Part shown: in pieces, positions 19,014-32,003 of the stretch
Layout of the letters: each line of letters starts with the position of its first letter
Position numbering within the stretch: position 1 is the stretch's first letter
From: Charina bottae
Lineage: Eukaryota; Chordata; Lepidosauria; Squamata; Charinaidae
Direction of reading: 5' to 3'
Length of the DNA stretch: 64,000 bases
NCBI GenBank assembly: GCA_023362775.1
Contig: JALMGJ010000012.1
Location: 23,084,001-23,148,000, forward strand
Translations under genes and position numbers: made by a program
The notes under the pieces: generated by a model
Databases searched by the model: none
Told to the model about the DNA's origin: nothing
What the model saw: only the letters and a program-made list of their open reading frames with translations

Positions 19014-19795
19014 GATATGCAGATGATACCACTTTGATGGCTGAAAGCGAGGAGGAGTTGAGGAGCCTTATGACGAAGGTGAAAGAAGAAAGTGCAAAAG
19101 CTGGGTTGCAGCTAAACCTCAAAAAAACCAAGATTATGGCAACGAGCTTGATTGATGACTGGCAAATAGAGGGAGAAAAAGTGGAGGCAGTGACAGACTT
19201 TGTATTTCTAGGCGCAAAGATTACTGCAGACGCTGACTGCAGCCAGGAAATCAGAAGACGTCTACTTCTTGGGAGAAGAGCAATGGCAAATCTTGATAAA
19301 ATAGTTAAGAGCAGAGACATCACACTGACAACAAAGGTCCGCATAGTTAAAGCAATGGTATTCCCTGTAGTAACCTATGGCTGCGAGAGCTGGACCATAA
19401 GGAAGGCTGAGCGAAGGAAGATAGATGCTTTTGAACTGTGGTGTTGGAGGAAAATCCTGAGAGTGCCTTGGACTGCAAGAAGATCAAACCAGTCCATACT
19501 CCAGGAAATCAAGCCAGACTGCTCACTTGAGGGAATGATATTAAAGGCAAAACTGAAGTACTTTGGCCACATCATGAGAAGACAGGATACCCTGGAGAAG
19601 AAGCTGATGCTAGGGAAAGTGGAAGGCCAAAGGAAGAGGGGCCGACCAAGGGCAAGATGGATGGATGGTATTCTGGAGATGACGGACTCAACCATTGGGG
19701 AGCTGGGGATGGTGACGGCCGACAGAAAGCTCTGGCGTGGACTGGTCCATGAAGTCACAAAGAGTCGGAAACGACTGAACGAATAAACAACAAAA
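19014..19795 (+). mobile_element. BovB lineage A copy 2, 5'-truncated
   Basis: It begins inside the RT catalytic motif (ADDTT) and runs to the element's 3' end, keeping an open frame of about 250 codons. Flanking 11-bp direct repeats aacagtaaaaa (19003-19013 and 19796-19806) are the target duplication. It differs from copy 1 at only a handful of positions. Truncation removes the endonuclease and most of the RT, so it is inactive. Confidence 0.92.
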
Positions 19796-19828
19796 AACAG
19801 TAAAAAACATATTCTGGAATTAGGGAAG

Positions 19829-19832
19829 CTAT

Positions 19833-19875
<43 letters not shown>

Positions 19876-19932
19876 TTTTAATTTATATAACCGCCAAATA
19901 TTCCCCAATGAGGAACTCTGGGCGGTTGATGT
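19829..19932 (-). mobile_element. L2-like LINE tail only
   Basis: A (TTTA)n run (19829-19879) is followed by 'ataaccgccaaat...ctctgggcggtt', the reverse complement of the hairpin tail that ends the L2-like LINEs. A severely 5'-truncated insertion. Confidence 0.65.
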
Positions 19933-19939
19933 CCCACTT

Positions 19940-20419
19940 TTCACACAAGCTTAAGGTGGCATGCATGCTGTACTTGCCTTCCATTTTTCCCCGCAACTCT
20001 GTAAGTTGAGAAAATTCATACATGTAGGTACGTATGTATGTCCTCATGTATAAGATCTATATCCTGTCTTTCATCCAGGAGCTCATGGAGCCCCACACTG
20101 CACACGTTTGTCCTGCAAGGTCCTACTTCAAAACCAACTTTGGACCGTTATGAAAGTCTGTACTCAAATGAGAGGTAGGATTTTAAATTCCATATTTTTT
20201 CTTCACAGATGGGTATGAAGGGAGTGCCTGGCAAAGAAAAGAGAAATGGGGCCTTATTCTCACTCTGGATGAAGCCACCTGCTGTCATTCTCCCACCTAG
20301 CTGGCAGCTGTTCTATCGGGCTTCCTGAACGTTTCCCCAGGTGCTCTTGTTAAGCCCTATAGCCATCCTTTCCTCATTCCCTTGGGTTATTCATTCAGTA
20401 CAGCTGTTAAATGATTGGA
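19940..20419. other. Intergenic, old repeat fragments
   Basis: 19970-20020 has a 'ccttccatttttccccgcaac' SINE-tail-like segment. Nothing coding. Confidence 0.35.
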
Positions 20420-21135
20420 AAATAGATTCATCTAGATAAAGACTTCCGGTGGGGACATGGCCGACTGAACAGCTGTGCTCGCAGGCTCCGCGGGCAGAAC
20501 TGACAACGCAGTTTTTTGCGGGCTTGGGCAGGTTTTCCCTGAAGCCCTGGAGCTTTTTCATGGATAGAAATCGCTCAGAATCATCCCATCTGTCCTCCAG
20601 AACGGCACCTTGCAGCCAGAGGATCGCAAATTTGCACTAATCGGGTAAGATACGCCAGAAGCCTGGGACATCACCATTTCCAAGCCACGCTGTAGCCTTA
20701 AAGAGACACTAAGTCGAGACACCCCATTTCTAAATCACCCAATTTATATATTTTTTAAAGGTTATATACCCTAAGAGACGCTTTCTACAGCAAGGAGAAG
20801 AGATCTTTCTTGGTGCTTATTGTTATTTTTGGGATTAATTTTTTTTAAAAATCTAAGTTTTGGCTTGTTTCCAATTCAAATACTAAGGAGGATTGAAAAT
20901 AAATAATTGCCTCCCTGCTATTATTTTTGTATTGAACTTGAAGAATTTAATATTTGCCTACATGTTGAATCTGCCATTTTGAATCTTCAGCTTTCTGTTG
21001 CCACTTCTCTGGGAGCTGCCTGTTGGCATACTTTCTCTTGTGTCAATATATCTTTTGGAAATTTTCCATTAACTCATTAACTCCTACTTTCGCTAGTCAA
21101 GTATGTAGGGGGTGCCATAAGCTACTGCCTGAAAC

Positions 21136-21600
21136 ATGGAGGATCTCAAGCAGCCTTTCTCAGAGTTCCGTTGTGAGCTCAAGCAGTCCTTCAAACAGAT
21201 TTTGTTGTATTCCTGTCAAGGTATTTTGCAAGATATGCAGGACATTGTAGAAAACATCAGCTCTAAAATGTGTCATCTGGCTGGGGATGTCATGGAAGAA
21301 CTCAACAATGATAGAAATGTTTCAACTGATAGCGAGATTGAAGTCTCTGTCGAAATGCTGAATGAAGACCAGATTCTGGTGTTGAAGGAGTTAAAGTTAG
21401 AGAGGCAGACTGAATTGCAAACTACAAATGGAATTGTTTTTCTGATGGAATGTGATGGGAAAGAAGAGGCTTTGCTCTGTGGGAGGTTTTCTGCTGAGAA
21501 GTCTGAGTTTCTAAGGGGGGCAGTTGGGCTGTCTGATTTTTTTTATGAAAAATGCCTTGTGTTTATTCTGGAAATATGTGAATGCTTTGGTCTATTTTGA
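21136..21600 (+). CDS. ORF1-like open frame of the L1-like element (154 codons)
   Basis: It starts at ATG in 'gaaacatggaggatc' and ends at the TGA just before the BovB insertion. It is acidic with a possible coil (FSEFRCELKQSFKQ). The paralogue at 3394-3753 aligns, sharing KMCH, GDV and DRNVS, though it is diverged. I recognise no RNA-binding domain and do not assign a function. Confidence 0.45.
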   Translation: MEDLKQPFSEFRCELKQSFKQILLYSCQGILQDMQDIVENISSKMCHLAGDVMEELNNDRNVSTDSEIEVSVEMLNEDQILVLKELKLERQTELQTTNGIVFLMECDGKEEALLCGRFSAEKSEFLRGAVGLSDFFYEKCLVFILEICECFGLF

Positions 21601-21634
21601 AGTGGGGTAAGGATTTGAGAATGTTTATCTGGAT

Positions 21635-22871
21635 CTTGCAAGGTAGACTCCAGCAATTCATGGAGCGAGAATTGCCAAATGTACAAGCTGGGTTTAGAAA
21701 AGGCAGAGGAACTAGAGACCAAATTGCCAATATCCGCTGGATAATGGAGAAAGCCAGGGAATTTCAGAAAAACATCTATTTCTGTTTTATTGACTATTCT
21801 AAAGCCTTTGACTGTGTGGATCATAACAAATTGTGGCAAGTTCTTGGTGGTATGGGGATACCAAGTCATCTTGTCTGCCTCCTGAGGAATATGTATAACG
21901 ACCAAGTAGCAACGGTAAGAACAGAGCACGGAACAACGGACTGGTTTAAGATTGGGAAAGGAGTACGGCAGGGTTGTATACTCTCACCCTACCTATTCAA
22001 CCTGTACGCAGAACACATCATGCGACATGCTGGGCTTGATGAATCCAAGGCTGGAGTTAAAATCGCTGGAAGAAACATTAACAATCTCAGATATGCAGAT
22101 GATACCACTTTGATGGCTGAAAGCGAGGAGGAGTTGAGGAGCCTTATGACGAAGGTGAAAGAAGAAAGTGCAAAAGCTGGGTTGCAGTTAAACCTCAAAA
22201 AAACCAAGATTATGGCAACGAGCTTGATTGATGACTGGCAAATAGAGGGAGAAAAAGTGGAGGCAGTGACAGACTTTGTATTTCTAGGCGCAAAGATTAC
22301 TGCAGACGCTGACTGCAGCCAGGAAATCAGAAGACGTCTACTTCTTGGGAGGAGAGCAATGGCAAATCTTGATAAAATAGTTAAGAGCAGAGACATCACA
22401 CTGACAACAAAGGTCTGCATAGTTAAAGCAATGGTATTCCCTTTAGTAACCTATGGCTGCGAGAGCTGGACCATAAGGAAGGCTGAGCGAAGGAAGATAG
22501 ATGCTTTTGAACTGTGGTGTTGGAGGAAAATCCTGAGAGTGCCTTGGACTGCAAGAAGATCAAACCAGTCCATACTCCAGGAAATCAAGCCAGACTGCTC
22601 ACTTGAGGGAATGATATTAAAGGCAAAACTGAAGTACTTTGGCCACATAATGAGAAGACAGGATACCCTGGAGAAGAAGCTGATGCTAGGGAAAGTGGAA
22701 GGCAAAAGGAAGAGGGGCAGACCAAGGGCAAGATGGATGGATGGTATTCTGGAGGTGACGGACTCAACCATTGGGGAGCTGGGGATGGTGACGGCCGACA
22801 GAGGGCTCTGGCGTGGACTGGTCCATGAAGTCACGAAGAGTCGGAAACGACTGAACGAATAAACAACAACA
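21635..22871 (+). mobile_element. BovB lineage A copy 3, 5'-truncated, inside an L1-like element
   Basis: It begins at the 'gatcttgcaaggtagactcc' segment of the RT and runs to the terminal 'gaacgaataaacaacaac'. An 8-bp duplication atctggat lies at 21627-21634 and 22872-22879. The frame is open from the junction to 22862 (RT palm with YADD to the C-terminus). The endonuclease and RT fingers are missing. Confidence 0.92.
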
Positions 22872-23118
22872 ATCTGGATTGCTTTTTAGACTTGTTTGAC
22901 TTCATAGTTTTTAATGATTTGGATTAAGATTAATAAGGTATAAAATAAATGCTAGTTTTAGGTTTAATAGAATTAAGATTGTTATAATTGTAGTACTATT
23001 AATTATGAGAGTAGACAATTTATGCTTTTTAGTTTGCTCTTTATTATAGTGGACAGAAATCTACAGAATAGTGGTAGAAAGGAAATAAATGTTTTTTGGG
23101 GGGAAGTTGATTAGGAGG

Positions 23119-23119
<1 letters not shown>

Positions 23120-23154
<35 letters not shown>

Positions 23155-23157
23155 CAC

Positions 23158-23203
<46 letters not shown>

Positions 23204-23207
23204 TTTT
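23120..23207. repeat. (TA)n microsatellite with CATA interruption
   Basis: Two ta runs are separated by 'catacacacatacatacata'. Confidence 0.9.
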
Positions 23208-23509
23208 AATATAAGGGGAAGGAGCAATTGTATTTAGTGGTTTTTATAATGTGCCAATGGAATAATTTATAGAAATAATGTGATCTTGGTCTGATATAGA
23301 GTAAGGGATTAATTATGGAAAATTGTTGTATATTCTTGCTGTTTAAAGTTAGAAGTCATTTCTTCATGTAATCTTTAAAAAAAAATCTTCTTGTGTTTCT
23401 ACACCTTTTTTTTATTTTTGTAGGGTTTTTTGCTTTTTTGTAGTTTTTATCTTTGCTTTAAACCTAATAAAATTCTTATTTAAAAAAGGGAAATAGATTC
23501 ATCTAGACA

Positions 23510-26500
23510 TTGTTCAGTTTAATCATGAAACCAAAATAACATAATAAAATAATACAAGCCAATGCAACTAAAATTAAAGTGATATACAGTGCTGATACAA
23601 ACCCATAAAATGACCATGTCTTTCTGACTATCTGGTTTGGGATAGGGACTAGATTATATTATTGATATTTCCAAACAGTTGCAGCAGTCTTATTTGGTGA
23701 AAGAGCAGGATAAAAATGTACAAATAAAGAATTTAAGGGTGAAATAAAACCCAGTTCCCGCAAATAATGGGTATAATCTCCCCCAAATGACCCCCAGCCT
23801 TTGGTTCATAGTGGCTGGTAATTCAAGGAATTGTGTTCTTAAGACCTGGAGGGCATGAGGTTGATTATTTTTTTAAAAAAATTACTGCGACTATAGTGAA
23901 TAACTTATATCAACTTCATCCTTTTTCTGGCTCCTACACTGAAGCCATGGTTTCTTAAGCCATTTTTGAAAACGTCACCATTAGCTGAGTTCCTACATGG
24001 TTAACAAACTAGAGTGAATGAATTCACATCACATGCGAAGCCAGAATCAAGTAAGACACATTATAACCTAAGTGTGATATCTGCAGTCTATCTCTTTGAC
24101 CCTTCTCGGACACAACACACATTAGATCATGTTTGCTCTTCAAGACAATAATCCACTACTGCTTTAAAAATGTATTGTTTTTAATTTCAAAAGAACAGTG
24201 CAGAAATGAAACTACAGAATTACATTCCTTAGCCATATTGTATAAACCCAGACACCAATGGATAAAATCTGATAGTATGTATATGTGTGTGTTCACACAC
24301 ACGCTCACACATACAGTATAAATACATATATAGGTATATATCATTTAAAAGCCACAGTATAGTAGTAGCAGTACAACATAGTATTCTGGCAGTGCAGTCC
24401 ATCAAGAGAGATATAATTCAAACACCTAGGTCAAAGAATGTGAATCTTTAACTTGTACAGGTCTCAAAGACCAACAGAAAACATGCTCAGAGTTACCCAA
24501 CTTAAGGGCGCACTAAAAGCAAAACAAAGGGGGAAAAAAGCAACTGATCAGTTAGAAGGCTCTTAGTGTTGAATCAAAATCTGAAAAGAATAATTTCAAT
24601 AAATATATTTGGGGGAAATACATAAAGCACCTTGAATTATACAGCTATATACACTGAAAATTCCACTGTGGGGCAGAGAAATGGCAGTTAGAGAAATTAT
24701 CCTTGATTTTAAAAGTTGGGGTGAAATCAAGTTTAGAAAAGCCCCGGACTGGGCCTTTTTAAGTAGAAGAAGAAGATGGGTCTATGTTTCTCAAGAACTA
24801 TCCCATACAGACCTTGTGCTAAATGGCATGAGATGAGGGCGGGCTGTTGTAAATACAGCACAACTGAAAATTTAAGAACAGACAGGCCACACAGATTGCT
24901 GGACTTCACCCCTTCTGAGAATTTGATTGTAATAGTGCTTCTCTCTGTGATAAATTGCTTCCTCCCCTCTTCTGTAACAGCCATAAACATGTGATTCAGA
25001 TTATGCTTTAGTTTGACCTTTAGAAGAGCTCCCATCATAAGCACTTATTTTAGAGAAAGGAAAACATCTTTGAGGGGAGAAGACAGAGTTTCTTAGAAGC
25101 CTTGAGGAGGATGTCGGAGGAGAGCCATATTAATCTCGGGGGGGGGGGGGGCAGACTCCTCCTGATTGTTACTAACCTTGAGCTTCAAGAGCAACTCTAG
25201 AAAGCTGACCATGAGGGCCTCTGGCCAACTCTGCTTCAGTTGGAATGGACAGGGAGCTAAAAAAACCCCAACAGGGCTGAATTGTTTCAGTGGTCACTTC
25301 ATTTAATACCAGACTACAGAATTTTCACAGTATTGGGGAAGCTAGATTTTCATAACAAAACAGCAGCTAAATGGTTAGTTTCAACACTTTGCAGAACTTT
25401 GTAGAACACTTTGTTGAAAGGCTGCTGGGCAAGTACAGAAACAGACTTTCAGTGATAGGACAACCTCTTAAGTATATATGGATTCATCCTTAATTATTAG
25501 GTACATCATATGCATTTCATTAGGCAACAACTTTTGCTTTTCAGAGGCTTTAACAAAGCAAAGCAATCAAGGATCCTCTCACAGAAGTCAAGCTGGTATG
25601 CAGTTTGAGCTGCTGCAATGTAATGCAAATGCAAACCAGACGGTTGTCAATAAAAGCAGGCAAAAATGGTTACATGGAACTAACAACTCCTCTTCAGTTT
25701 TTTCCTCAACCATTATATATGGTTTATGACACCATGGTTGGCTTGGGTGTGCTTTGATCACCTCTGTGGATGTATCTTAAACAAGCGCTACAAAAGCACT
25801 TGAGAACTTGGCAAGTGAGGCTGGTTATTACTTCTGAATACTTTTGGATAATAGGGTATATGTGAGCAGTGAACAGCCATGGGTCTATCAATCATATATA
25901 TACATCCAATGTTTTGATTCAAATATTCATGAAACAATGTCATGAGAAGAGGGAATCTCTCTTACCATATCAACAGATCAAAAGGAAGACTGGAAATACT
26001 ATCTTAACATATTGTCATTACTATTATTCATCAATGAACTGCAGATCAACTTAAATATTCAATTATATGTAGGATTATTCTGGTGAGGAACCAATTGTGA
26101 ACTATAATGGCAACATATCCTACATCAATATATTTGATGTCAACCGTACATATCTTGGTCTCCTTGACGAGATAGGATCACAAGAGATAATGAAAGATTT
26201 TTTTGATGTGATATGGAATTTATATTGAATTTATACGGAAAATGCAAGATGGACTCCAGTATTGCCATCATGGCAACCTTCCAGTTGAATCAAGCAGATT
26301 TCATGGGGTATTAGTAAGGTGATACAGTGCCAATCTGGGAATTCAAATCAAGTGTTCATGTGGATTAAACATTGTGCTCATGAATGTTCCTCATACACAT
26401 CTAAATTTTATGCATGCAGGACTTTAGGTGTGCATAATGACAGCTACAACACCAACAGCTATTTTGCCTTGTTTAATGTCAGGAAATATTCTGTGTACAC

Positions 26501-28500
26501 AATATAAAAGTTTAACATGCATGCATAAAACGTTCACCCATGTTGTATTATGCTGAGATAGAGGCATGGGCAGATCTTGCAGGAATGCTGGTAGATATCC
26601 CAGCATGTGATTGCAACAAATTATGCCCAAGAATAATTGTGCCTTTAGGAGTGACTTCAAGTTCTTAAAGTTGCTACTCCAGATGGTAAGCAACCAAGTA
26701 TGTATGGTGGTCCGAGACATTTGCATACCACTGGAATATGAGTATACTAGTCTCTCGAGATTGGATTTACAGTGCCAGAAGAACCAAAACTGTCAAGCTA
26801 GATGCTAGAAAAGTTCTGAATGGCAACTTTCAATAAGTCAGCTGGGATTCCTCACTAAGGTCAGCCATATGCCCAGATTTGGCATCAGATAATCCCATGG
26901 TTTACTACTATGCAACAGAGAGCACTGAGCAGGTAGCAACAGCTGGGAATATCGAGGATACATTGATCCAATCTCCTCTTCCACTGGAAAGCTAAAAGAT
27001 CTTTGATATAAAACGGAATTGCAGAAAAAGGAGATGAAATATTCCTCACAGTGCAGGGCCATATAGAAGAGAAGATACTCTTTAATGCATAAAGAATCTC
27101 TTATTCTTTTACGCTCAGTTAAATGTATCCTCCAGCCCTTGATTTCAAGCAAAGCATTCTGAATCCAAGCAAATATGCTCCAGGTTTCATAGACAAAAAC
27201 ATTAGTATTTCCCAATGTAAGCACTGAGCAATCAACATTAGCAAAAATGAAGACACTTTTGGGATCTAGTAATTGCCTTTTTCTGAAAACCAGTTCTACA
27301 GACTTACAAAAAGCAGTAAACATTTAAAACTGTACTGAAGATATCACAGTATTGGAATGAAAATGACAAATAAGATATCCCTGTGAATTTATCTCTCTAC
27401 ATTAATTCTCTTTCTGGGAAACATGCTCACATTTTGCCATCAGAAATATATATTTAAATAACTCAGAGATTGATGAAGAGCATTGTGATAAATATTACAA
27501 GCAACTCTTTTGCTTTGGATTGATAACATGAAGAATCTGGTGAAATGAACTCTCTGACTTAGAAAAGAGTGGGAAGGGATTGCAGATGATTTTGGAATGG
27601 CTAGGTTGCAAAACTCAACAGGCCTAACTACAGCACTTCTGGAACAAGACAGATTGCTCGGATGACTTCACCAGCAGACCTTTTAGTCCAAAATGGCGTA
27701 ACAGAGAAATGGTGCATAGTAGAAAGACAATGGGTTCATCATCGTCCTCCTCCTCCTCATCATCACCACCATCATCCTATCATGTTTGGCTCTAAAGTAT
27801 ATATATCTTTCACTAAGAGTATTTCTACTGTAACAAAGTTATTACTGGAACTTCCTCTTCTCTGTTCCTATTCCTGCCTTTCTTATTTTAAGTGATCAAA
27901 GTAACAGACATAGATTATGCTTTGAACATCTGATTTTCCAAATCAACATTCAACATAGTTTCATGTTTAGGAAATGCTCTGCCTGTAAAATAAAAGCAAA
28001 AATAATCTTGTGTGTATGTGTGACCTGGAGGACGTTAATTAGAACTGTGAACTCTATCCATATGGAACTTAATAAATACATACTGTCTCTTAATGAAAGG
28101 GGATTCCATTGAAATATCATTCCCCGAGTCACCAATGAAAGTGCACCCAGAGTTCTCTGGGCCAAGTAGTTCAAGGCAGATAGTACTTTTCAGCTTTGAG
28201 CAAATACTTCATGGTTTATATCTGTTCCTTTCCAACATTGTACTATACTGTATGGACATCTTCTTTCTCGAGTCCACATATCTCCAATCGCACCTAATGA
28301 TCAAACTGCAGTTTTAATCAGATCTCATCTTATGAGAATAGTCAGCTGAATGTAACAGCAGTGACTTTTTGGTATTAAAAAAATTAAGATGTTTATAACA
28401 AGCCGCACAATACATACTTTGGGGTTGTTTTTCATCAACTGTTTAGCAAATGCACAATGTCCATCATAATAGAAGGCAAAGAGATGAGACGTGATGGCAC
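23510..28500. other. Intergenic and possible RAB27B 3' UTR, no recognised elements
   Basis: About 5 kb without clear transposon ends or exons. A G homopolymer lies at 25138-25151. RAB27B in mammals has a long 3' UTR, so part of this may be transcribed from the minus strand. TTTATT at 28525-28530 is one possible minus-strand polyadenylation signal, but I cannot choose a site. Confidence 0.4.
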
Positions 28501-28829
28501 AGGCCTACAAAGACAACCCCTTGTTTTATTGTAAAGATATCTCCTAACATTTCAATTATCCTCTCCCCAAAGCAAATATTTTCTGTGTTTACTGTGTTTA
28601 GCCTACTGTATTGAGAAGACAAGGGCCTCTGGATTTTTTTATGAAGATGGGTAACACCAAATGCAGAAGCATGATTCCTCAGCATTGAAAAGAAATCAAG
28701 CTTGCTTAAGACAACAACAGCAGTCTCATGTGGTCCACTGGAGTTCCAGGTTGAATTTAGCAACTGGTCATTCTGTTATTTTTTGATTAGATGATTTCTC
28801 ATTCCTTTCCTTCAACCTGAATGGCCAAG

Positions 28830-29019
28830 TCAACAAGCACATTTCTTCTCATCAGATTTTGATGACATCAGTTTTCCTGAACTTCCCCCATTGGCTGTGT
28901 CAGAGAGCTGAGACTTGTCAACACACTGTTCCATTCGCTTCATTATTAAGTCCAAGAGTGTCTCCACGGCTTTGTCCACATTTTGGCCAGTAGCTGCACT
29001 TGTTTCAAAGTATGGGATG
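28830..29019 (-). CDS. RAB27B: RAB27B coding exon 5 (C-terminus, CAC)
   Basis: Acceptor AG at 29021-29020 and stop TGA at 28832-28830. It encodes residues 157-218, with ETSA and the hypervariable tail ending KKCAC. The first base completes Gly156. Confidence 0.96.
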
Positions 29020-31952
29020 CTAAGACAAGAAAACATCAGAAGTATTGTAAGATATTTCAAGAGAGAACCCTTATAACAATAACCTACTGCTCTTCCTTCA
29101 AAGATTAGCTTCCATTCAGTTCTCAAAGGGTCTTGTCTCAAAACAGAATGGCTTGGCTTCAGCAGGAAGAATACTGAGTCACTTTCTGAAAGACCATCAA
29201 GCCTACTGAACTCATCCCTCTTCCCCCTCTCATGAAAAGAAATTCTTATTAGCATCAGGACTTATCCATTAGGGAATTGCTTTAAGAACCACTGATGTCA
29301 ATGTGAAAAAAATAAACAACATGCTTGGTTCTCTTCCTCTGAAACCAAATGTCTTAGACATTTCATTGTGTCCTTATCCCACCTTTGAAGATGGCCATAC
29401 AGATTCCTCCTGAGTTAGCTGAGAAGACAAAATATTTGTTTGCCTTACCCGTATTTGTCTGCAAGCTCTTTTGCTTGTCTTTCATTGACCTCCCTCTGAT
29501 CTGATAGGTCAGCTTTATTTCCAATTAATACTATGTCAGGGTTCTCGCAATAAGCATTTGCTTGCAACTGACCTAAAGAAAATGTAGAAACTTGGTAAGG
29601 AGTGTGGAAATATTATCTGGAAATAGAGGAGCAGAAATCATAGTTTATCCCAGCCTTCCCTAACCTGGTATCTTCCCGTTGTGCTGCTCAACCTGGCTGG
29701 AAAAGGCTGGTAGATGAAATATGGGCAAATTCACTACCTATTTTTATATCCAAAAAGTAAGTTACATATGACAGAAACAGGATGGTTCGGTATCTTTTTT
29801 TGCCCAGCATACATGGCACCATCCAATCAAGAAATCATATTAACATAAAGTTAATATATCTATAAATGCCAACAAGCATTGCTTTTCTTTTCTCCATTAC
29901 AGCTGCAACAAAAATAATAGCTCACCTATAGGTAATATACAGTATTTCATACAATTCATCTACACTGTTTCAGCGTATTTAAAATAGCCTGGGCAGGTTT
30001 CAGCATTTTACAGAAACATGGTATGGTGGTGATGCTGGAGGCTTCAAGGAGGGGGCAACGTAGCAGTGGAAACACAACTCTGTCAGGTCAAAGTAAAAGT
30101 CCACCTCTTTCCTAAGGTTTCCATAAAAGGTATCTTGCAGCTAGTGGCCAAGGCAAAGAGTGACCCAGGAACCTCTAGCAGCCAGCTTCAGAGAGGATCC
30201 CACATCACTTCTAAGGTGCCTGTGTGTCTCTGGATGCGGAGTGTTTAATTATCTCAAGCATGGCATAGATAATTCTACCCTCTATGGGGACTGCTGCATT
30301 ACAGAGGACAGATGCAATGCCGCTTAAGCGAAAAGTGCTCAAGGCTGAGAGAAGCAGCTGCTTTTTCCACTTACTCATCCAGTTTCTGACATTTAAGAAG
30401 CTCTGTTGACTAGTGAGATCAAACATTAGCAAGAAGCCCATGGCATCTCTGAAAAATGCTGTTGTGAGACTTCTGAATCTGTCAGGAGAAAAGGAGTGAA
30501 AGGATCAACATATAACATGAGCTATAAGAAGAAAAAAGCAATGAGTATTAGGTAAACATTTCACTGCTGAACTTTTTAAAGGAGCTGCAAGCAACAGATA
30601 AATGACAAGGCAAAGCTTTAATATCCTCTCTGTAGGGATAGCCAACCCATATGCAGATTCACTGTTCAGGCACAAGTCTTCCTTCAGGTTACAAGGCGGC
30701 CCCAGGGGTAATTTTATTTTCTCTTATGATCTGTTCCATTCCATGGGGATTTGCATTATAAATTTCCCTTTGACTACCAAAGAGATGGGCAAGGAACAGC
30801 CACTGGAGATCTTATTCAGGCGCCCACCCAGGCACATGGAATTTCTGATAGTATGCTCACACACCCTCAAGCAGAGAACTGAGCTACAGTGCTGAGAAAG
30901 TATTTTGCTGAGGCATAAGCTGAGAATTAATACATATCCTGAAAACTACCCTCAATGCCCTGATAAACTGCTAACTGCTCATGGTTGTAATCACAAGGCT
31001 GTCATCTTCCTAAAAATATTTTAATCATGGAATCAATGAGTGTATAATCAAATCAGATTAAAATCAGCAATGGTATAAAGTAATAGTAAAGTCTCCCTAT
31101 AGCCAAGCTTGACTTCTGATGACTCCATGGACACATCCATGGGGTTTCCTTGGCAACAAAGCCATAGTAGCTTGCCACTGGTATCTTCCAATATGGCTCC
31201 CCCCCTTCCCCTAACAACTTCTCAATCTAGCCTACACTCCTCCTACTTCCCATTAGCCTGTATCCAAGTACTAAACAGGTCCAAGCCTGCTTAGCTTTTC
31301 TAAATCAGGCAAGGTAGCTAGGGCCTGCCACCTGACTGGACAGTACATAACTCATACAGAGAGCCAGTTTGGTCCAGTGGTTAAGGCAACAGGCTAGAAA
31401 CCAGGAGACTGAGAGTTCTAGTCCCGCCTTAGGCATGAAAGCCGGCTGGGTGACCTTGGGCCAGTCCCTGTCTCTCAGCCCTGGGAAGGAGCCAATGGGA
31501 AACCAGGAGACTGAGAGTTCTAGTCCCGCCTTGGGCACGAAAGCCGGCTGGGTGACCTTGGGCCAGTCCCTGTCTCTCAGCCCTGGGAAGGAGCCAATGG
31601 GAAACCAGGAGACTGAGTTCTAGTCCCACCTTGGGCACGAAAGCCGGCTGGGTGACCTTGGGCCAGTCCCTCTCTCTCAGCCCAACTCACCTCACAGGGT
31701 TGTTGTTGTGGGGAAAATAGGAGGAGGAAGGAGTATTAGGCATGTTCCCCGCCTTGAGTTATTTATAAAAATAATAAAGGCAGGATAAAAATAAATAAAT
31801 AAAATAAAAAATAAATGTTGTCCCTTCCAACTGACGTTCTCCTGATGTAGAACAAAGCATTCCAATTTAAAAACAAATTGTGGCTTGTCAGAGACAAACA
31901 TAATCATGCCCTGTGGATGTAGCTCACATCCAATTAATAACTGCCAGATCAA

Positions 31953-32003
<51 letters not shown>

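Larger units (their letters stand above)
20437..23490 (+). mobile_element. L1-like non-autonomous LINE, interrupted by BovB
   Basis: A 17-bp target duplication, aaatagattcatctaga, lies at 20420-20436 and 23491-23507, a length typical of L1-type insertions. It starts 'taaagacttccggtgggg' and contains an ORF1-like open frame of 154 codons (21136-21600, acidic, no clear domain). It ends 'aataaaattcttatttaaaa'. No RT or endonuclease is encoded, so it must have been mobilised in trans. A BovB occupies 21635-22871, and a (TA)n array at 23120-23207 lies in its 3' part. Class assignment is inferred. Confidence 0.7.

Noticed and set aside
26838..27323. 161-codon minus-strand ORF
   Set aside because: No recognisable domain. 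It may lie in the RAB27B 3' UTR, and nothing supports translation.
30211..30374. RAB27B C-terminal extension after NWMS (KWKKQLL...)
   Set aside because: Read-through into the intron past a clear GT donor at 30374.
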